A DNA stretch of 15,297 bases from Elusimicrobia bacterium RIFOXYB2_FULL_49_7 (GCA_001800515.1 MGVN01000030.1:1-15297), one strand, 5' to 3'; positions 1 through 7,282 are shown, counted from the first letter of the stretch. Notes: a model not told the origin generated them from the sequence alone. Translations and numbers: made by a program.

Positions 1-1
1 G

Positions 2-823
2 ACCCTTTTTCGTATCGCACTGTGCCAAACCGCCGTCGTTCACGACAAATTCGCCAATCTGGAAAAAGCACGTTGTGTTGTTGCCCAAGCTGCCGCGAAG
101 GGAGCCAAATTAGCGGTACTTCCGGAGATGTTCAACTGCCCTTATGATACCGACCGCTTTCGCGCCTATGCGGAGCCCATCCCCGCCGGAATGAGCAGCC
201 GTTTCCTCTCTGCCCTGGCAGCGGAATACCGGATCTTTCTGGTCGGTGGATCCGTCCCTGAAAAATCGGGCAGCCGGTTTTTCAATTCTTCTCCGGTTTT
301 TAATCCTAAAGGAAAATTGATTGCCTTGCACCGAAAGATGCATCTTTTCGATGTTTCCCTAAAAACAGTAAAAATAAAGGAATCGCGCGTTTTATCCGCA
401 GGCAATCAAGTGACGGTATTCAAAACCCCTATCGGTCCTATAGGCCTGTGTCTCTGTTATGATCTCCGTTTTCCGGAGTTATTCAGGCTGATGTTGAAGA
501 AAAAGGTGGTTGGCGTGGTCATTCCCGCCGCTTTTTCCATTGAAACCGGTATGGCCCACTGGCACACGCTCCTGCGTACCCGCGCCATTGATAATCAGAT
601 TTTTATAATGGCCGCTTCACCGGCCCGGGCCAAGGCACCCGATTACCCGGCCTTCGGCCATTCCCTGGCAGCGGATCCTTTTGGACGGATTCTCGTCGAA
701 GCGGGTGAAAAAGAGAGCCTTGTCTTTTTCGATCTTGATTTGGCGGTACTTAAAACCGTCCGCAGCCATCTACCCCTCCTTCGTCATCGTCGCACGGATC
801 TGTACGACGTATGCGCTAAATAG
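2..823 (+). CDS. Omega-amidase / Nit2-type carbon-nitrogen hydrolase (5' end missing)
   Basis: This is a nitrilase-superfamily amidase. Omega-amidases of the Nit2 group hydrolyse alpha-ketoglutaramate and alpha-ketosuccinamate in the cytoplasm, giving the 2-oxo acid and ammonia. The frame is open to the left edge, so the start lies outside; 273 residues are visible, close to the roughly 275-residue family length, so only a few residues are lost. The Glu-Lys-Cys triad is visible: E42 in LPEMFNCPY, K112 in HRKMHLFDV and C152 in GLCLCYDLRFPEL. The motifs GGSVPE, AHWHTLLRTRAIDNQ, ASPAR, FGHS and the C-terminal HRRTDLYDV match Nit2 better than Nit1, beta-ureidopropionase or plant nitrilases. The family call is firm; the exact substrate is inferred from motif similarity. 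The next gene begins 51 nt downstream behind its own promoter candidate, so the two need not share a transcript. Confidence 0.9.
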   Translation, partial: TLFRIALCQTAVVHDKFANLEKARCVVAQAAAKGAKLAVLPEMFNCPYDTDRFRAYAEPIPAGMSSRFLSALAAEYRIFLVGGSVPEKSGSRFFNSSPVFNPKGKLIALHRKMHLFDVSLKTVKIKESRVLSAGNQVTVFKTPIGPIGLCLCYDLRFPELFRLMLKKKVVGVVIPAAFSIETGMAHWHTLLRTRAIDNQIFIMAASPARAKAPDYPAFGHSLAADPFGRILVEAGEKESLVFFDLDLAVLKTVRSHLPLLRHRRTDLYDVCAK

Positions 824-835
824 ACCCCGCTTTCA

Positions 836-865
836 TTGACTTATGCGGCCAAGGGCGCCTATTTT
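836..865 (+). promoter_or_regulatory. Candidate sigma-70 promoter of xerD
   Basis: TTGACT (836-841) and TATTTT (860-865) are separated by 18 nt, a 5/6 and a 4/6 match to the housekeeping consensus. The xerD ATG starts only 9 nt after the -10 box. A transcript starting at the usual distance would therefore have a leader of about 0-3 nt, and no Shine-Dalgarno site is present before the ATG. Inference from sequence only. Confidence 0.5.
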
Positions 866-874
866 TAGATCAAA

Positions 875-1789
875 ATGGAACCCCTCGAAAAAAAAGATGC
901 CGCTTTCATTGAAATCCACGATTACCTCGATCATCTGATCATTGAAAAAGGGCTGGCCCGTAATTCCATTCTCTCTTACGGCCGGGATCTGGATGATTTC
1001 ACTGATTTCCTGAAACACCGTAACGATAGCCCAATCCACGCGAACGCGGAAACCCTGTCGGCCTTTACCCGTCACCTCTCGACCGGGGGTCTCTCACCCA
1101 GAAGCATTGCCCGTAAACTCTCCGCCGTGCGCGGTCTTTATAAATTCCTGCTGCGCGAAAATCGCCTCCGCCTTGATCCCACCCTTCACCTGGAAAGACC
1201 CAAAACCGAAAGACGGCTTCCCTCCGTGCTGAGTCATTATGATATGGACAAAGCACTCAACACCCCGGTCGCCGGAGAAAAGAGAGGATTACGGGATCGT
1301 GCCATTCTCGAATTCCTCTATGCCTGCGGGCTTCGCATTTCCGAACTGATCAACCTTAAATTAAGTGATCTCCATATAGAGGGCGGTTTTGTCACTGTTT
1401 TCGGCAAGGGCAGCAAAGAGCGGGTTGTTCCCCTCGGCGAGAAATCACTGGAATGGATAAGGCGCTACCTGAAGGAAGAACGTCCCGTGCTGTTGGGAAA
1501 AGAGTCACAGGATATCATTATCCTGAACCGGCGGGGAAAAAAGATGAGCCGTATGGGGCTTTGGAAAATCGTGACCGGTTATGCCAGAAAAGCGGGCATT
1601 GAGGGACATGTCAGTCCCCACACCTTCCGCCACTCCTTTGCCACCCATTTGCTCAAGGGCGGGGCGGATCTGCGTGCCGTGCAAGAGATGCTGGGCCACG
1701 CCGATATTTCGACTACCCAGATTTATACCCATGTCAACAAAGACTACCTGAAAGACGTGCACCACACCTTCCACCCGCGTAATAAATAA
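875..1789 (+). CDS. xerD: Site-specific tyrosine recombinase XerD
   Basis: This recombinase acts with XerC at dif to resolve chromosome dimers before division. The 304 residues match the family length. An N-terminal SAM-like core-binding domain (about residues 10-95) contains EKGLARNSILSYGRDLDDF, and the catalytic domain covers about 115-295. All expected active-site residues are visible: R154 (ACGLRISEL), K178 (FGKGSKERVVPL), H249 and R252 (SPHTFRHSFATHLL), H275 (MLGHADISTTQIYTHV) and nucleophile Y284. The tail KDVHHTFHPR and the linker ERPKTERRLPSVLS are more XerD-like than XerC-like. No integrase-type extra domain or attachment site is nearby, so this is a housekeeping recombinase rather than a mobile-element integrase. 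The ATG has no Shine-Dalgarno site and sits just behind a promoter candidate. The next gene, ispE, begins 21 nt after the stop. Confidence 0.93.
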   Translation: MEPLEKKDAAFIEIHDYLDHLIIEKGLARNSILSYGRDLDDFTDFLKHRNDSPIHANAETLSAFTRHLSTGGLSPRSIARKLSAVRGLYKFLLRENRLRLDPTLHLERPKTERRLPSVLSHYDMDKALNTPVAGEKRGLRDRAILEFLYACGLRISELINLKLSDLHIEGGFVTVFGKGSKERVVPLGEKSLEWIRRYLKEERPVLLGKESQDIIILNRRGKKMSRMGLWKIVTGYARKAGIEGHVSPHTFRHSFATHLLKGGADLRAVQEMLGHADISTTQIYTHVNKDYLKDVHHTFHPRNK

Positions 1790-1810
1790 GCTATATTTAG
1801 AAATATCATC

Positions 1811-2731
1811 ATGTTTATCCGCTCATACGCTAAGATCAATCTTGCTCTGTATGTCAAGAACCGGCGCAAGGACGGCTTTCACAATCTTGAAACGATTTTT
1901 ACTTCCGTTAATCTATCCGATAAAATCCATCTTGTCAAACATCCTGAACTTATCGTTGAAACGGATTCGAAGAAAGTCCCTTCAGGGCCGGCTAATCTTG
2001 CCTATCAAGCCGCGCTGGCCGTTAAGAAAGCCTTTCACATCTCGGATAATGTCCGAATCTTCATTGAAAAAAGAATTCCCATGGGAGGCGGACTGGCCGG
2101 CGGCAGTACCAATGCCGCCGCTGTGGTCCGAGGACTTCTCTCTTTCTGGAAAATCTCCCCTGACCCAAAAAGAATCACTCGCATTCTCCGTGCACTCGGC
2201 TCAGATGTTCCCTATTGCTACGTCGGAGGCACTCAACTGGGCCGCGGCCGGGGCGAAAGATTGACCCCGCTTCTTCCTTTTCCCAAGATGGCCCTTACTT
2301 TAGTGAACCCCGGTATTCACGTTTCCACTCCTTTGGCCTATCAAAGCCTTAAAAGAAACTTGACGCAACGGCGAAATATAATTAATTTATACGATAGCTA
2401 TAATGCCTTGCTAAAAAGACGATTGGGTTTAAAAGAATTTCTTCACAACGACTTTGAGGATGCCGTGTTCAAACAACATCCGATCATTCGCTCCATTCGG
2501 GATACCTTTGAATTATTTTCACCGGTCGGGGTCCTCATGTCCGGCAGCGGTTCCACGGTTTTTGCTCTTTTTGAAAGCATGTCCAACGCCGATACGGCGG
2601 CAACCTATTTTAAGAAAAAAGGCTTCACATCCTTTATAACCCAGACACAAGGCAATACCCATTCTTCATCATCACCACCAACAGGAGGAATCCATGGAAA
2701 TCACGGAAGTCAAAGTCACCCTGCGAAATGA
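1811..2731 (+). CDS. ispE: 4-diphosphocytidyl-2-C-methyl-D-erythritol kinase
   Basis: IspE is the ATP-dependent GHMP kinase that phosphorylates CDP-methylerythritol in the MEP pathway to isoprenoid precursors (cytoplasm). GHMP features are clear: YAKINLAL at residues 6-13 with catalytic-type K8, DGFHNLETIF at 21-30, the ATP loop PMGGGLAGGSTNAAA at 90-104, SDVPYC at 131-136 with catalytic D132, and the C-terminal motif MSGSGSTVFAL at 243-253. The protein is 306 residues; recognisable homology ends near residue 279. The last ~27 residues are rich in Ser, His, Gly and Pro and are encoded across the spoVG ribosome-binding site and first codons, so they look like a by-product of the 38-nt gene overlap. 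No Shine-Dalgarno site precedes the ATG; a TATATT lies 13 nt upstream (1792-1797). The start agrees with the family, whose N-terminus begins a few residues before AKINL. Confidence 0.95.
   Translation: MFIRSYAKINLALYVKNRRKDGFHNLETIFTSVNLSDKIHLVKHPELIVETDSKKVPSGPANLAYQAALAVKKAFHISDNVRIFIEKRIPMGGGLAGGSTNAAAVVRGLLSFWKISPDPKRITRILRALGSDVPYCYVGGTQLGRGRGERLTPLLPFPKMALTLVNPGIHVSTPLAYQSLKRNLTQRRNIINLYDSYNALLKRRLGLKEFLHNDFEDAVFKQHPIIRSIRDTFELFSPVGVLMSGSGSTVFALFESMSNADTAATYFKKKGFTSFITQTQGNTHSSSSPPTGGIHGNHGSQSHPAK
2683..2688 (+). promoter_or_regulatory. Strong Shine-Dalgarno site of spoVG inside ispE
   Basis: A perfect AGGAGG lies 5 nt before the ATG at 2694. It sits within the ispE reading frame and fixes the spoVG start. 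Translating ispE ribosomes must cross it, so ispE and spoVG translation are probably linked. Confidence 0.85.
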
Positions 2732-3002
2732 GGAGAAGCTCAAGGCCTTTGCCAGCGTCACCTTTGATAACGCCTTTGTCGTCCGCGGCCTGAAAGTGAT
2801 TGCCGGTGTCAAAGGTTATTTCGTCTCCATGCCGAGCCGTAAACGCAAAGACGGCACCCATCAGGATATCGCGCACCCCATTAATAACGATATGCGTAAA
2901 CTGCTCGAAGATTCCATTCTCGACGAATATGAAAAGACGCGCACCAAAGCCGGCAATGAAGTACCTCCGGTCCCGGTTAGCGAAGAAGAATTTGAAGAAT
3001 AA
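2694..3002 (+). CDS. spoVG: SpoVG family regulator
   Basis: SpoVG is a small conserved protein, named for Bacillus sporulation and septation, that binds nucleic acid as a regulator in several Firmicutes and spirochaetes. It is not evidence of sporulation here. The 102 residues contain the family core: ITEVKVTL at the N-terminus, LKAFASVTFDNAFVVRGLKV in the middle, and the signature GYFVSMPSRKRKDGTHQDIAHPIN at about residues 41-65. A short acidic tail ends in EEEFEE. The start is set by a perfect AGGAGG 5 nt upstream. The gene overlaps the end of ispE by 38 nt; ispE and spoVG also lie close together in Bacillus, so the pairing is not random. It converges on flgB with 24 nt between the stops, and I see no terminator hairpin there. 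Confidence 0.95.
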   Translation: MEITEVKVTLRNEEKLKAFASVTFDNAFVVRGLKVIAGVKGYFVSMPSRKRKDGTHQDIAHPINNDMRKLLEDSILDEYEKTRTKAGNEVPPVPVSEEEFEE

Positions 3003-3026
3003 TGTCGGCGATGAATAGGGATTTTC

Positions 3027-3452
3027 TTACATTTTGCCGCGAATAGCGGATTTAATCCCTTCATAGCTGGCAAATTTCACTCCGTAATTATAGAGGATTT
3101 GATTTTCCGCCATCTTGGAATTTTCAATATCCACATCTACATTATTGATGCCGCTATTCATTGTCCGATCGTAAGGCTGATCGATTTCGGGCTTCAGTTT
3201 TCTTAGGGTTGCTTTTTTGCTAATCTCGATATGATGATCATCCGTCCGTTTCCCTTTCGTGCGACGCTGCAAAGCATCGTGAAGCTTTTCTTCGAAAACA
3301 ATCTCCTTGCGCTGATATCCTTGAATATCAACATTAGCCAGATTATGGGAAATCGCCTTACTGCGCAACATGGAGGCATCCAGGCTTTTTTTGACGGCCA
3401 ACCGCTTGGTGCTTTGAAATAAACGGCTTTCCACTATTCGAAAATTATCCAT
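3027..3452 (-). CDS. flgB: Flagellar basal-body rod protein FlgB
   Basis: FlgB is a proximal rod subunit of the flagellar basal body, exported by the flagellar type III system. The 141 residues fit the usual 130-140. The N-terminal rod motif is visible at about 25-48 (DASMLRSKAISHNLANVDIQGY, the ANV-DxxGY signature), followed by a variable, Lys/Arg-rich middle (60-90). The C-terminal segment NNVDVDIENSKMAENQILYN at about 103-122 matches the FlgB heptad region. The gene stands alone: flgC and fliE, which normally follow flgB, are absent, and the neighbours are spoVG (convergent) and nrdJ (upstream, same strand, separated by a terminator). The ATG has no Shine-Dalgarno site. A sigma-54-type -24/-12 element lies 17 nt upstream, and a TCTAAT -10-like box overlaps the same stretch. 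FlgB fits better than FlgC because of the NNVD..E...AENQ..Y pattern. Confidence 0.88.
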   Translation of the reverse strand: MDNFRIVESRLFQSTKRLAVKKSLDASMLRSKAISHNLANVDIQGYQRKEIVFEEKLHDALQRRTKGKRTDDHHIEISKKATLRKLKPEIDQPYDRTMNSGINNVDVDIENSKMAENQILYNYGVKFASYEGIKSAIRGKM

Positions 3453-3468
3453 ATAATAATTTGATTAG

Positions 3469-3484
3469 AGCAAATAAGGGGCCG
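3469..3484 (-). promoter_or_regulatory. Candidate sigma-54 (-24/-12) promoter of flgB
   Basis: On the minus strand the sequence is CGGCCCCTTATTTGCT, which aligns without gaps to TGGCACG-N4-TTGCW. The near-invariant GG and GC are exactly 10 nt apart and TTGCT is perfect; the mismatches are at the first T, the A and the G of the -24 half. The GC is 17 nt from the flgB ATG, giving a predicted leader of only about 5 nt. Sigma-54 control of rod genes is common in bacteria with class II flagellar genes. A sigma-70-like TCTAAT (3464-3469) overlaps it, so the assignment is not certain. Confidence 0.5.
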
Positions 3485-3549
3485 GAGGATTTAAAGCGGT
3501 TAAAAAAGCAAAATCCGGATGAAAGGGGTGAAAAGATTGCCGGGAAGGG

Positions 3550-3578
3550 AAAAAAGGGGGTGAATATAATCCACCCCC
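3550..3578 (-). terminator. Rho-independent terminator of nrdJ
   Basis: Reading the minus strand just after the nrdJ stop codon, GGGGGTG (3578-3572) pairs perfectly with CACCCCC (3562-3556) around a 9-nt AT-rich loop, and six T residues follow (3555-3550). This is a textbook intrinsic terminator starting about 10 nt past the stop. It separates nrdJ from flgB, which therefore needs its own promoter. Confidence 0.9.
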
Positions 3579-3588
3579 ATTCTATCGT

Positions 3589-6381
3589 TTACGAACAACC
3601 GTTAGTCGCACCGCAATTAATGCACTTATGACAGGCACCATTGCGAATCATGATGGAACCGCAATCCGGACAAGGGGGCGCATCGATTTCGGCCTGATAA
3701 AGAGAATCTCCTTTGACTTCAGCCTTGCCCTTCTCAACCTTTTCTTCCTTTTTTAGAAGCACTTTCTTGATCTCCTGGCTCTCTTCGATCTCCTGAGTGA
3801 CCCCGTTCTTGATAATCGGCATGTCTTCTTTGGTAATGAATTTGAGAGAGAGCCAGCGGAAGATATAATCCAGAATGGATTTAGCAATGGGAATTTTCTG
3901 GTTGTTCGTAAAACCGGAAGGTTCGAAACGGGTGTGGCTGAACTTGTTGACCAACACATCCAGCGGTACCCCGTATTGGAGCATGATGGATGTACCGGTG
4001 GCAAACGCATCCACCAGACCGGAAACCACGGAGCCTTCCTTGGCCATGCGAACAAAAATTTCACCCGGCGTACCGTCATCATACATGCCGACCGTAATAT
4101 ATCCCTCATGTCCTGCAATGGAAAATTTATGGGTAATGGAAGGACGCTCGGCCGGCAGTCTTCTGCGGTAAGGCTTGGCGGTGCGAACCGCCGTACTTGA
4201 GGTGGCTCCGCTTCCTTTAACCACTTCTTTCTTGTCCGAATCAAGCGAGGTGGTAAGAGGCTGCGTCCGTTTGGAACCGTCACGGTAGATGGTAATTGAC
4301 TTCAGTCCGAGCTGCCATGCTTCGATAAAGGTCTCCATTACCTCTTCCGGTGTCGCTTCTGCCGGCATGTTGACCGTCTTGCTGATGGCACCGGAAATAA
4401 AGGGCTGGACCGCAGCCATCATCCGGATATGACCCATGTAATGGATACTGCGCACCCCGCTCTTGGGTTTAAAGGCACAATCAAAAATCTGGAGATATTC
4501 CTGATTCAAATGCGGCGCTCCCTCGATTTTCTCGTTCTCCTCCAGGTAACGGAGGATGTCCTGCACTTCATCCGCAGAGTGACCGAGATTCTTGAGTGCG
4601 CGCGCTACGGAACGATTGATGATTTTAAGCACCCCACCGCCGACCAGCTTCTTGTATTTGATAAGGGAGATATCGGGTTCAATGCCCGTAGTATCGCAAT
4701 CCATCATGAATCCGATAGTGCCGGTCGGTGCCAAAACAGACACCTGCGCATTGCGGTACCCATATTCAAAGCCCACATGGTTGGCCTCGTTCCACACCTT
4801 CTGGAGGGTTGAATAAATGGAATCCGGCACATAAGACGCTTCAATTTTTGTCAGGTGATAGCGGTGCATCTGGATCACTTGGAGCACGGACTCCTTGTTG
4901 GCCTCAAAATGCTTGAAAGCACCGAGGGCACGGGAAATAAGCGCAGACATCTTGTATGCCTGGCCGGTCATGAGTGCGGTAATGGCAGCAGCATAAGCGC
5001 GGCCTTCATCCGAATCATAGGGAAAACCACGGGACATGAGAAGCGCACCCAAATTGGCATAGCCCAACCCCAGAGGACGGTAGTCCATGCTATTGGCCTT
5101 GATTTTATCCGTGGGATAGGAACTTCTGTCTACCACAATATCCATGGCCGTGACCAGCACGTTAATGGCATGACAAAATTCATTGACCATAAAATTGTCT
5201 TCTTCATCAATAAATTTCATCAGATTCAGAGAGGAGAGATTGCAGGCCGAATTATCTATAAACATGAATTCCGAACAGGGGTTGCTGGCATTGATGCGTG
5301 TGGTCTTGCGGCAAGTATGCCATTCGTTCACCGTGGTGTCGAACTGGAGTCCCGGATCACCGCATGCATGGGCCGCTTCCGAGATTTTCCTCATCAGATC
5401 GCGCGCCCGGTAGGTATCCACCACCCGGTTGTTCGTGACCGCACGCGTCACCCATTTCTTGTCCTTTACCACGGCTTTCATAAACTGATTGTTCACCCGC
5501 ACGGAGTTGTTGGAATTCTGGAAAAAGATGGAGCCATAGGCTTCGCCGCCCATGCCGCCGTCATAGCCGTTGTCGATGAGTACATGCGCTTTCTTTTCTT
5601 CGTTCCATTTACAGAGGATAAATTCCTCGATATCCGGATGTTCCACATCCAGAATGACCATCTTGGCGGCACGTCGCGTCTTACCGCCTGACTTAATAAC
5701 ACCCGCAAAAGCATCAAAGCCCTTCATGAAAGAGACCGGACCCGACGCAATGCCGCCACCTTTGACGTTCTCTTTGGAAGAACGCAGGGAGGAGAAATTG
5801 GTTCCCGTGCCGGAGCCGTGCTTGAACAGCATTCCTTCGGTCTTGGCCAGTCCCAGGATGGATTCCATGGAATCCTCAACAGAATTGATAAAACAGGCGC
5901 TGCACTGAGGAGTATCCTCCACTCCGACATTGAACCAAACCGGACTATTGAAGGAGGCGTATTGATTGACCAGGATATGGGTCAGCTCATCCGAATAAAT
6001 AACCGCATCTTCCGGGGAACCGAAATAGCCGTCTTTTTTTCCCCAGGCGGTAATGGTATTAACCACCCGATCGATAAGCTGTTTCAGACCGGTTTCCCGC
6101 TCAGGGGTGCCTATTTTTCCGTGAAAATACTTGGAAACCACCACATCCGTCGCCATCTGCGACCAAGCGCGGGGCATTTCCACCTCTTTCTGTTCGAAGA
6201 TCACCTCACCTTTATCGTTCGCAATCTTCGCATGACGGTGTTCCCATTCTATTTTGTCGTAAGGATGGATGTTTTCCTCTGTAAAAAAGCGGTCAAACCG
6301 CAGTCCGAGACGCTTGTCATCCTTTTTCTCCGTTCGCTTCTGTTTCATGACGATTTCTTCGGTAATTTCGTTAACTGACAT
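3589..6381 (-). CDS. nrdJ: Adenosylcobalamin-dependent (class II) ribonucleotide reductase
   Basis: NrdJ reduces ribonucleotides to deoxyribonucleotides using a radical made from adenosylcobalamin, so it works with or without oxygen and needs no separate radical subunit. The 930 residues contain SPVWFNVG (146-153), QCSACFINS with redox Cys at 163, and KHGSGTGTNFSSLR (187-200). NPCSE at 367-371 holds the radical Cys369 and Glu371, the partner Cys380 lies in NSACNLSSLNL, and APTGTIGFMMDCDTTGIEPD follows later. The C-terminus is a Cys-rich module (904-930: C904, C907, C917, C920, C923, C929) typical of this subgroup, reached through a Lys/Glu-rich linker. A long-form enzyme of this length fits the Thermotoga-like type. 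The start at 6381 is supported by GAGGAG 10 nt upstream; Met12 is an alternative but has a weaker site. It is a single-gene transcription unit with its own terminator. Confidence 0.96.
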   Translation of the reverse strand: MSVNEITEEIVMKQKRTEKKDDKRLGLRFDRFFTEENIHPYDKIEWEHRHAKIANDKGEVIFEQKEVEMPRAWSQMATDVVVSKYFHGKIGTPERETGLKQLIDRVVNTITAWGKKDGYFGSPEDAVIYSDELTHILVNQYASFNSPVWFNVGVEDTPQCSACFINSVEDSMESILGLAKTEGMLFKHGSGTGTNFSSLRSSKENVKGGGIASGPVSFMKGFDAFAGVIKSGGKTRRAAKMVILDVEHPDIEEFILCKWNEEKKAHVLIDNGYDGGMGGEAYGSIFFQNSNNSVRVNNQFMKAVVKDKKWVTRAVTNNRVVDTYRARDLMRKISEAAHACGDPGLQFDTTVNEWHTCRKTTRINASNPCSEFMFIDNSACNLSSLNLMKFIDEEDNFMVNEFCHAINVLVTAMDIVVDRSSYPTDKIKANSMDYRPLGLGYANLGALLMSRGFPYDSDEGRAYAAAITALMTGQAYKMSALISRALGAFKHFEANKESVLQVIQMHRYHLTKIEASYVPDSIYSTLQKVWNEANHVGFEYGYRNAQVSVLAPTGTIGFMMDCDTTGIEPDISLIKYKKLVGGGVLKIINRSVARALKNLGHSADEVQDILRYLEENEKIEGAPHLNQEYLQIFDCAFKPKSGVRSIHYMGHIRMMAAVQPFISGAISKTVNMPAEATPEEVMETFIEAWQLGLKSITIYRDGSKRTQPLTTSLDSDKKEVVKGSGATSSTAVRTAKPYRRRLPAERPSITHKFSIAGHEGYITVGMYDDGTPGEIFVRMAKEGSVVSGLVDAFATGTSIMLQYGVPLDVLVNKFSHTRFEPSGFTNNQKIPIAKSILDYIFRWLSLKFITKEDMPIIKNGVTQEIEESQEIKKVLLKKEEKVEKGKAEVKGDSLYQAEIDAPPCPDCGSIMIRNGACHKCINCGATNGCS

Positions 6382-6455
6382 CCCTCTTCATCTCCTCTTA
6401 AAAATGCAATTGATTGTATATTTTATTTTCAACACCACAAGATTTGGTAAAGTTA

Positions 6456-6484
6456 AAAGTAAAATGTGACCCAATTAAAGTCAA
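6456..6484 (-). promoter_or_regulatory. Candidate sigma-70 promoter of nrdJ
   Basis: On the minus strand TTGACT (6484-6479) and TACTTT (6461-6456) are separated by exactly 17 nt. The -35 matches 5/6 and the -10 only 3/6. The element lies 74 nt upstream of the nrdJ ATG, inside the AT-rich intergenic region. Confidence 0.35.
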
Positions 6485-6533
6485 GAATATTTCTTCTCTT
6501 TTTTTTCGGATATTTCACTTTTTTCTTGTCTTT

Positions 6534-6564
6534 TTGCACAAAAAAACTTTTCCCCTGGTAAAAT
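6534..6564 (+). promoter_or_regulatory. Candidate extended -10 promoter of the envelope/division operon
   Basis: TGG-TAAAAT (6556-6564) is an extended -10 element with a 5/6 hexamer. TTGCAC at 6534-6539 could serve as a -35, although the 19-nt spacing is long. It lies 108 nt upstream of the first gene of the operon. Confidence 0.4.
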
Positions 6565-6672
6565 GGCTGTTTTCACAGGAAAAACTGAAAAAGAGGCCAC
6601 TTCAACCTTGCCGCTGACCGGAGGTGAAACTATATTTCCCAAGAACACACCGACCCTTTCAAGGAGCCTCTC

Positions 6673-7263
6673 ATGATCTGTATCAAATCCTTTTTTTCTA
6701 TCGTTTTTTTTCTCTGTTCTTTTCTGTCTGTTCAGTCGGCCGAAACCCCGCTCCTATTCACTCCTAAAGCACTCTCGGAATTGAAAGCGGAACCGACATC
6801 GGGTTCGGAAACCGTACTGCTCGTTAAAAACGGCAGTCTACTGACCCTGAAAGGAACCACGACCGATTCCTCCGGTGAAGAGTGGTATCGGGTTCTTACC
6901 GTCACCGAGGGAACATCGGGCTATCTTCCCGCGTCCTCCCTTGAACCTGTGGGCGACGAAAAGAAAGGGTCGCTCTTTTTAGGCAAGGAGAATGCTGAAA
7001 ATGAGGATAAAAAACGGCGGATAGCAAGTATCAAGATCCATACAGATTGGCCTGCCCGGATAAAAAAGGCGGTCCGAAACGGCGCGATCTGCCTGAAAAT
7101 GACCGAGGAACAATTGGAAGCCGCTTGGGAAAAACCCTATGAGCGGACCCAGGGTTTCATCTTGGGCAACGGGGATGTAAAAATTCTCTTTTATCGGAAG
7201 GAGAATCCCATTGCCGTTGTCGTTAAAAACCGGGAGGTCATCGGCTGGAGTGAAAAGGAGTGA
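6673..7263 (+). CDS. Secreted protein with SH3b-like domain and BamE/SmpA-like C-terminus
   Basis: The function is not known. The 196-residue protein starts with a signal peptide (hydrophobic core about 6-20, likely cut after SVQSA at residue 23), so it should act in the periplasm. Residues ~32-94 have the pattern of a bacterial SH3 domain: LLVKNGSLLTLKG, a WYRVL strand, then SGYLPASSLEPV. Such domains often bind peptidoglycan. After a charged linker (~97-120), residues 126-193 (WPARIKKAVRNGAICLKMTE, then a W-E-K-P turn and VVVKNREVIGW) resemble the SmpA/BamE-type fold, where the usual 'GMT..QV...WGKP' is here KMTEEQLEAAWEKP. The start is supported by AAGGAG six nt upstream. It heads an operon with a lipoprotein, ftsX and envC, which suggests a role in envelope or septal cell-wall work; that part is inference from position. 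Confidence 0.75.
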   Translation: MICIKSFFSIVFFLCSFLSVQSAETPLLFTPKALSELKAEPTSGSETVLLVKNGSLLTLKGTTTDSSGEEWYRVLTVTEGTSGYLPASSLEPVGDEKKGSLFLGKENAENEDKKRRIASIKIHTDWPARIKKAVRNGAICLKMTEEQLEAAWEKPYERTQGFILGNGDVKILFYRKENPIAVVVKNREVIGWSEKE

Positions 7264-7282
7264 TTATATTATATTGATAAAT

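Larger units (their letters stand above)
6382..6672. other. Divergent intergenic region between nrdJ and the envelope operon
   Basis: These 291 bp are the longest gap in the window and are strongly AT-rich with T-tracts on the plus strand. They contain one promoter candidate in each direction (listed separately) and the ribosome sites of both flanking genes. I looked for a cobalamin riboswitch before nrdJ and saw no B12-box-like core; the leader after the nrdJ promoter candidate is also too short, about 70 nt. No obvious NrdR box was seen, but this was not tested rigorously. Confidence 0.6.

Noticed and set aside
875..1789. XerD-like gene as an integrase of a mobile element
   Set aside because: Length, linker and tail are those of chromosomal XerD, and no excisionase, phage gene, tRNA target or flanking repeat is present.
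1842..2264. 140-codon frame overlapping ispE in another reading frame
   Set aside because: The composition looks like a shifted copy of ispE and no motif is present; ispE itself has every GHMP motif.
3481..3520. Imperfect inverted repeat GGATTT...AAATCC upstream of flgB
   Set aside because: The 6-bp arms are 18 nt apart in a purine-rich stretch and no partner structure is seen; expected by chance in AT-rich gaps.
4429..4812. 127-codon antisense frame inside nrdJ
   Set aside because: Same reason: fully covered by a conserved gene, with no domain pattern and no ribosome site.
4855..5691. 278-codon open frame antisense to nrdJ
   Set aside because: It lies wholly inside the strongly supported nrdJ gene, has no recognisable motifs, and several other long frames overlap the same region. 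It is explained by the codon bias of the opposite strand.
6382..6672. Cobalamin riboswitch controlling nrdJ
   Set aside because: It would make biological sense for a B12-dependent enzyme, but no B12-box core or large folded leader is visible, and the promoter candidate leaves only about 70 nt of leader.
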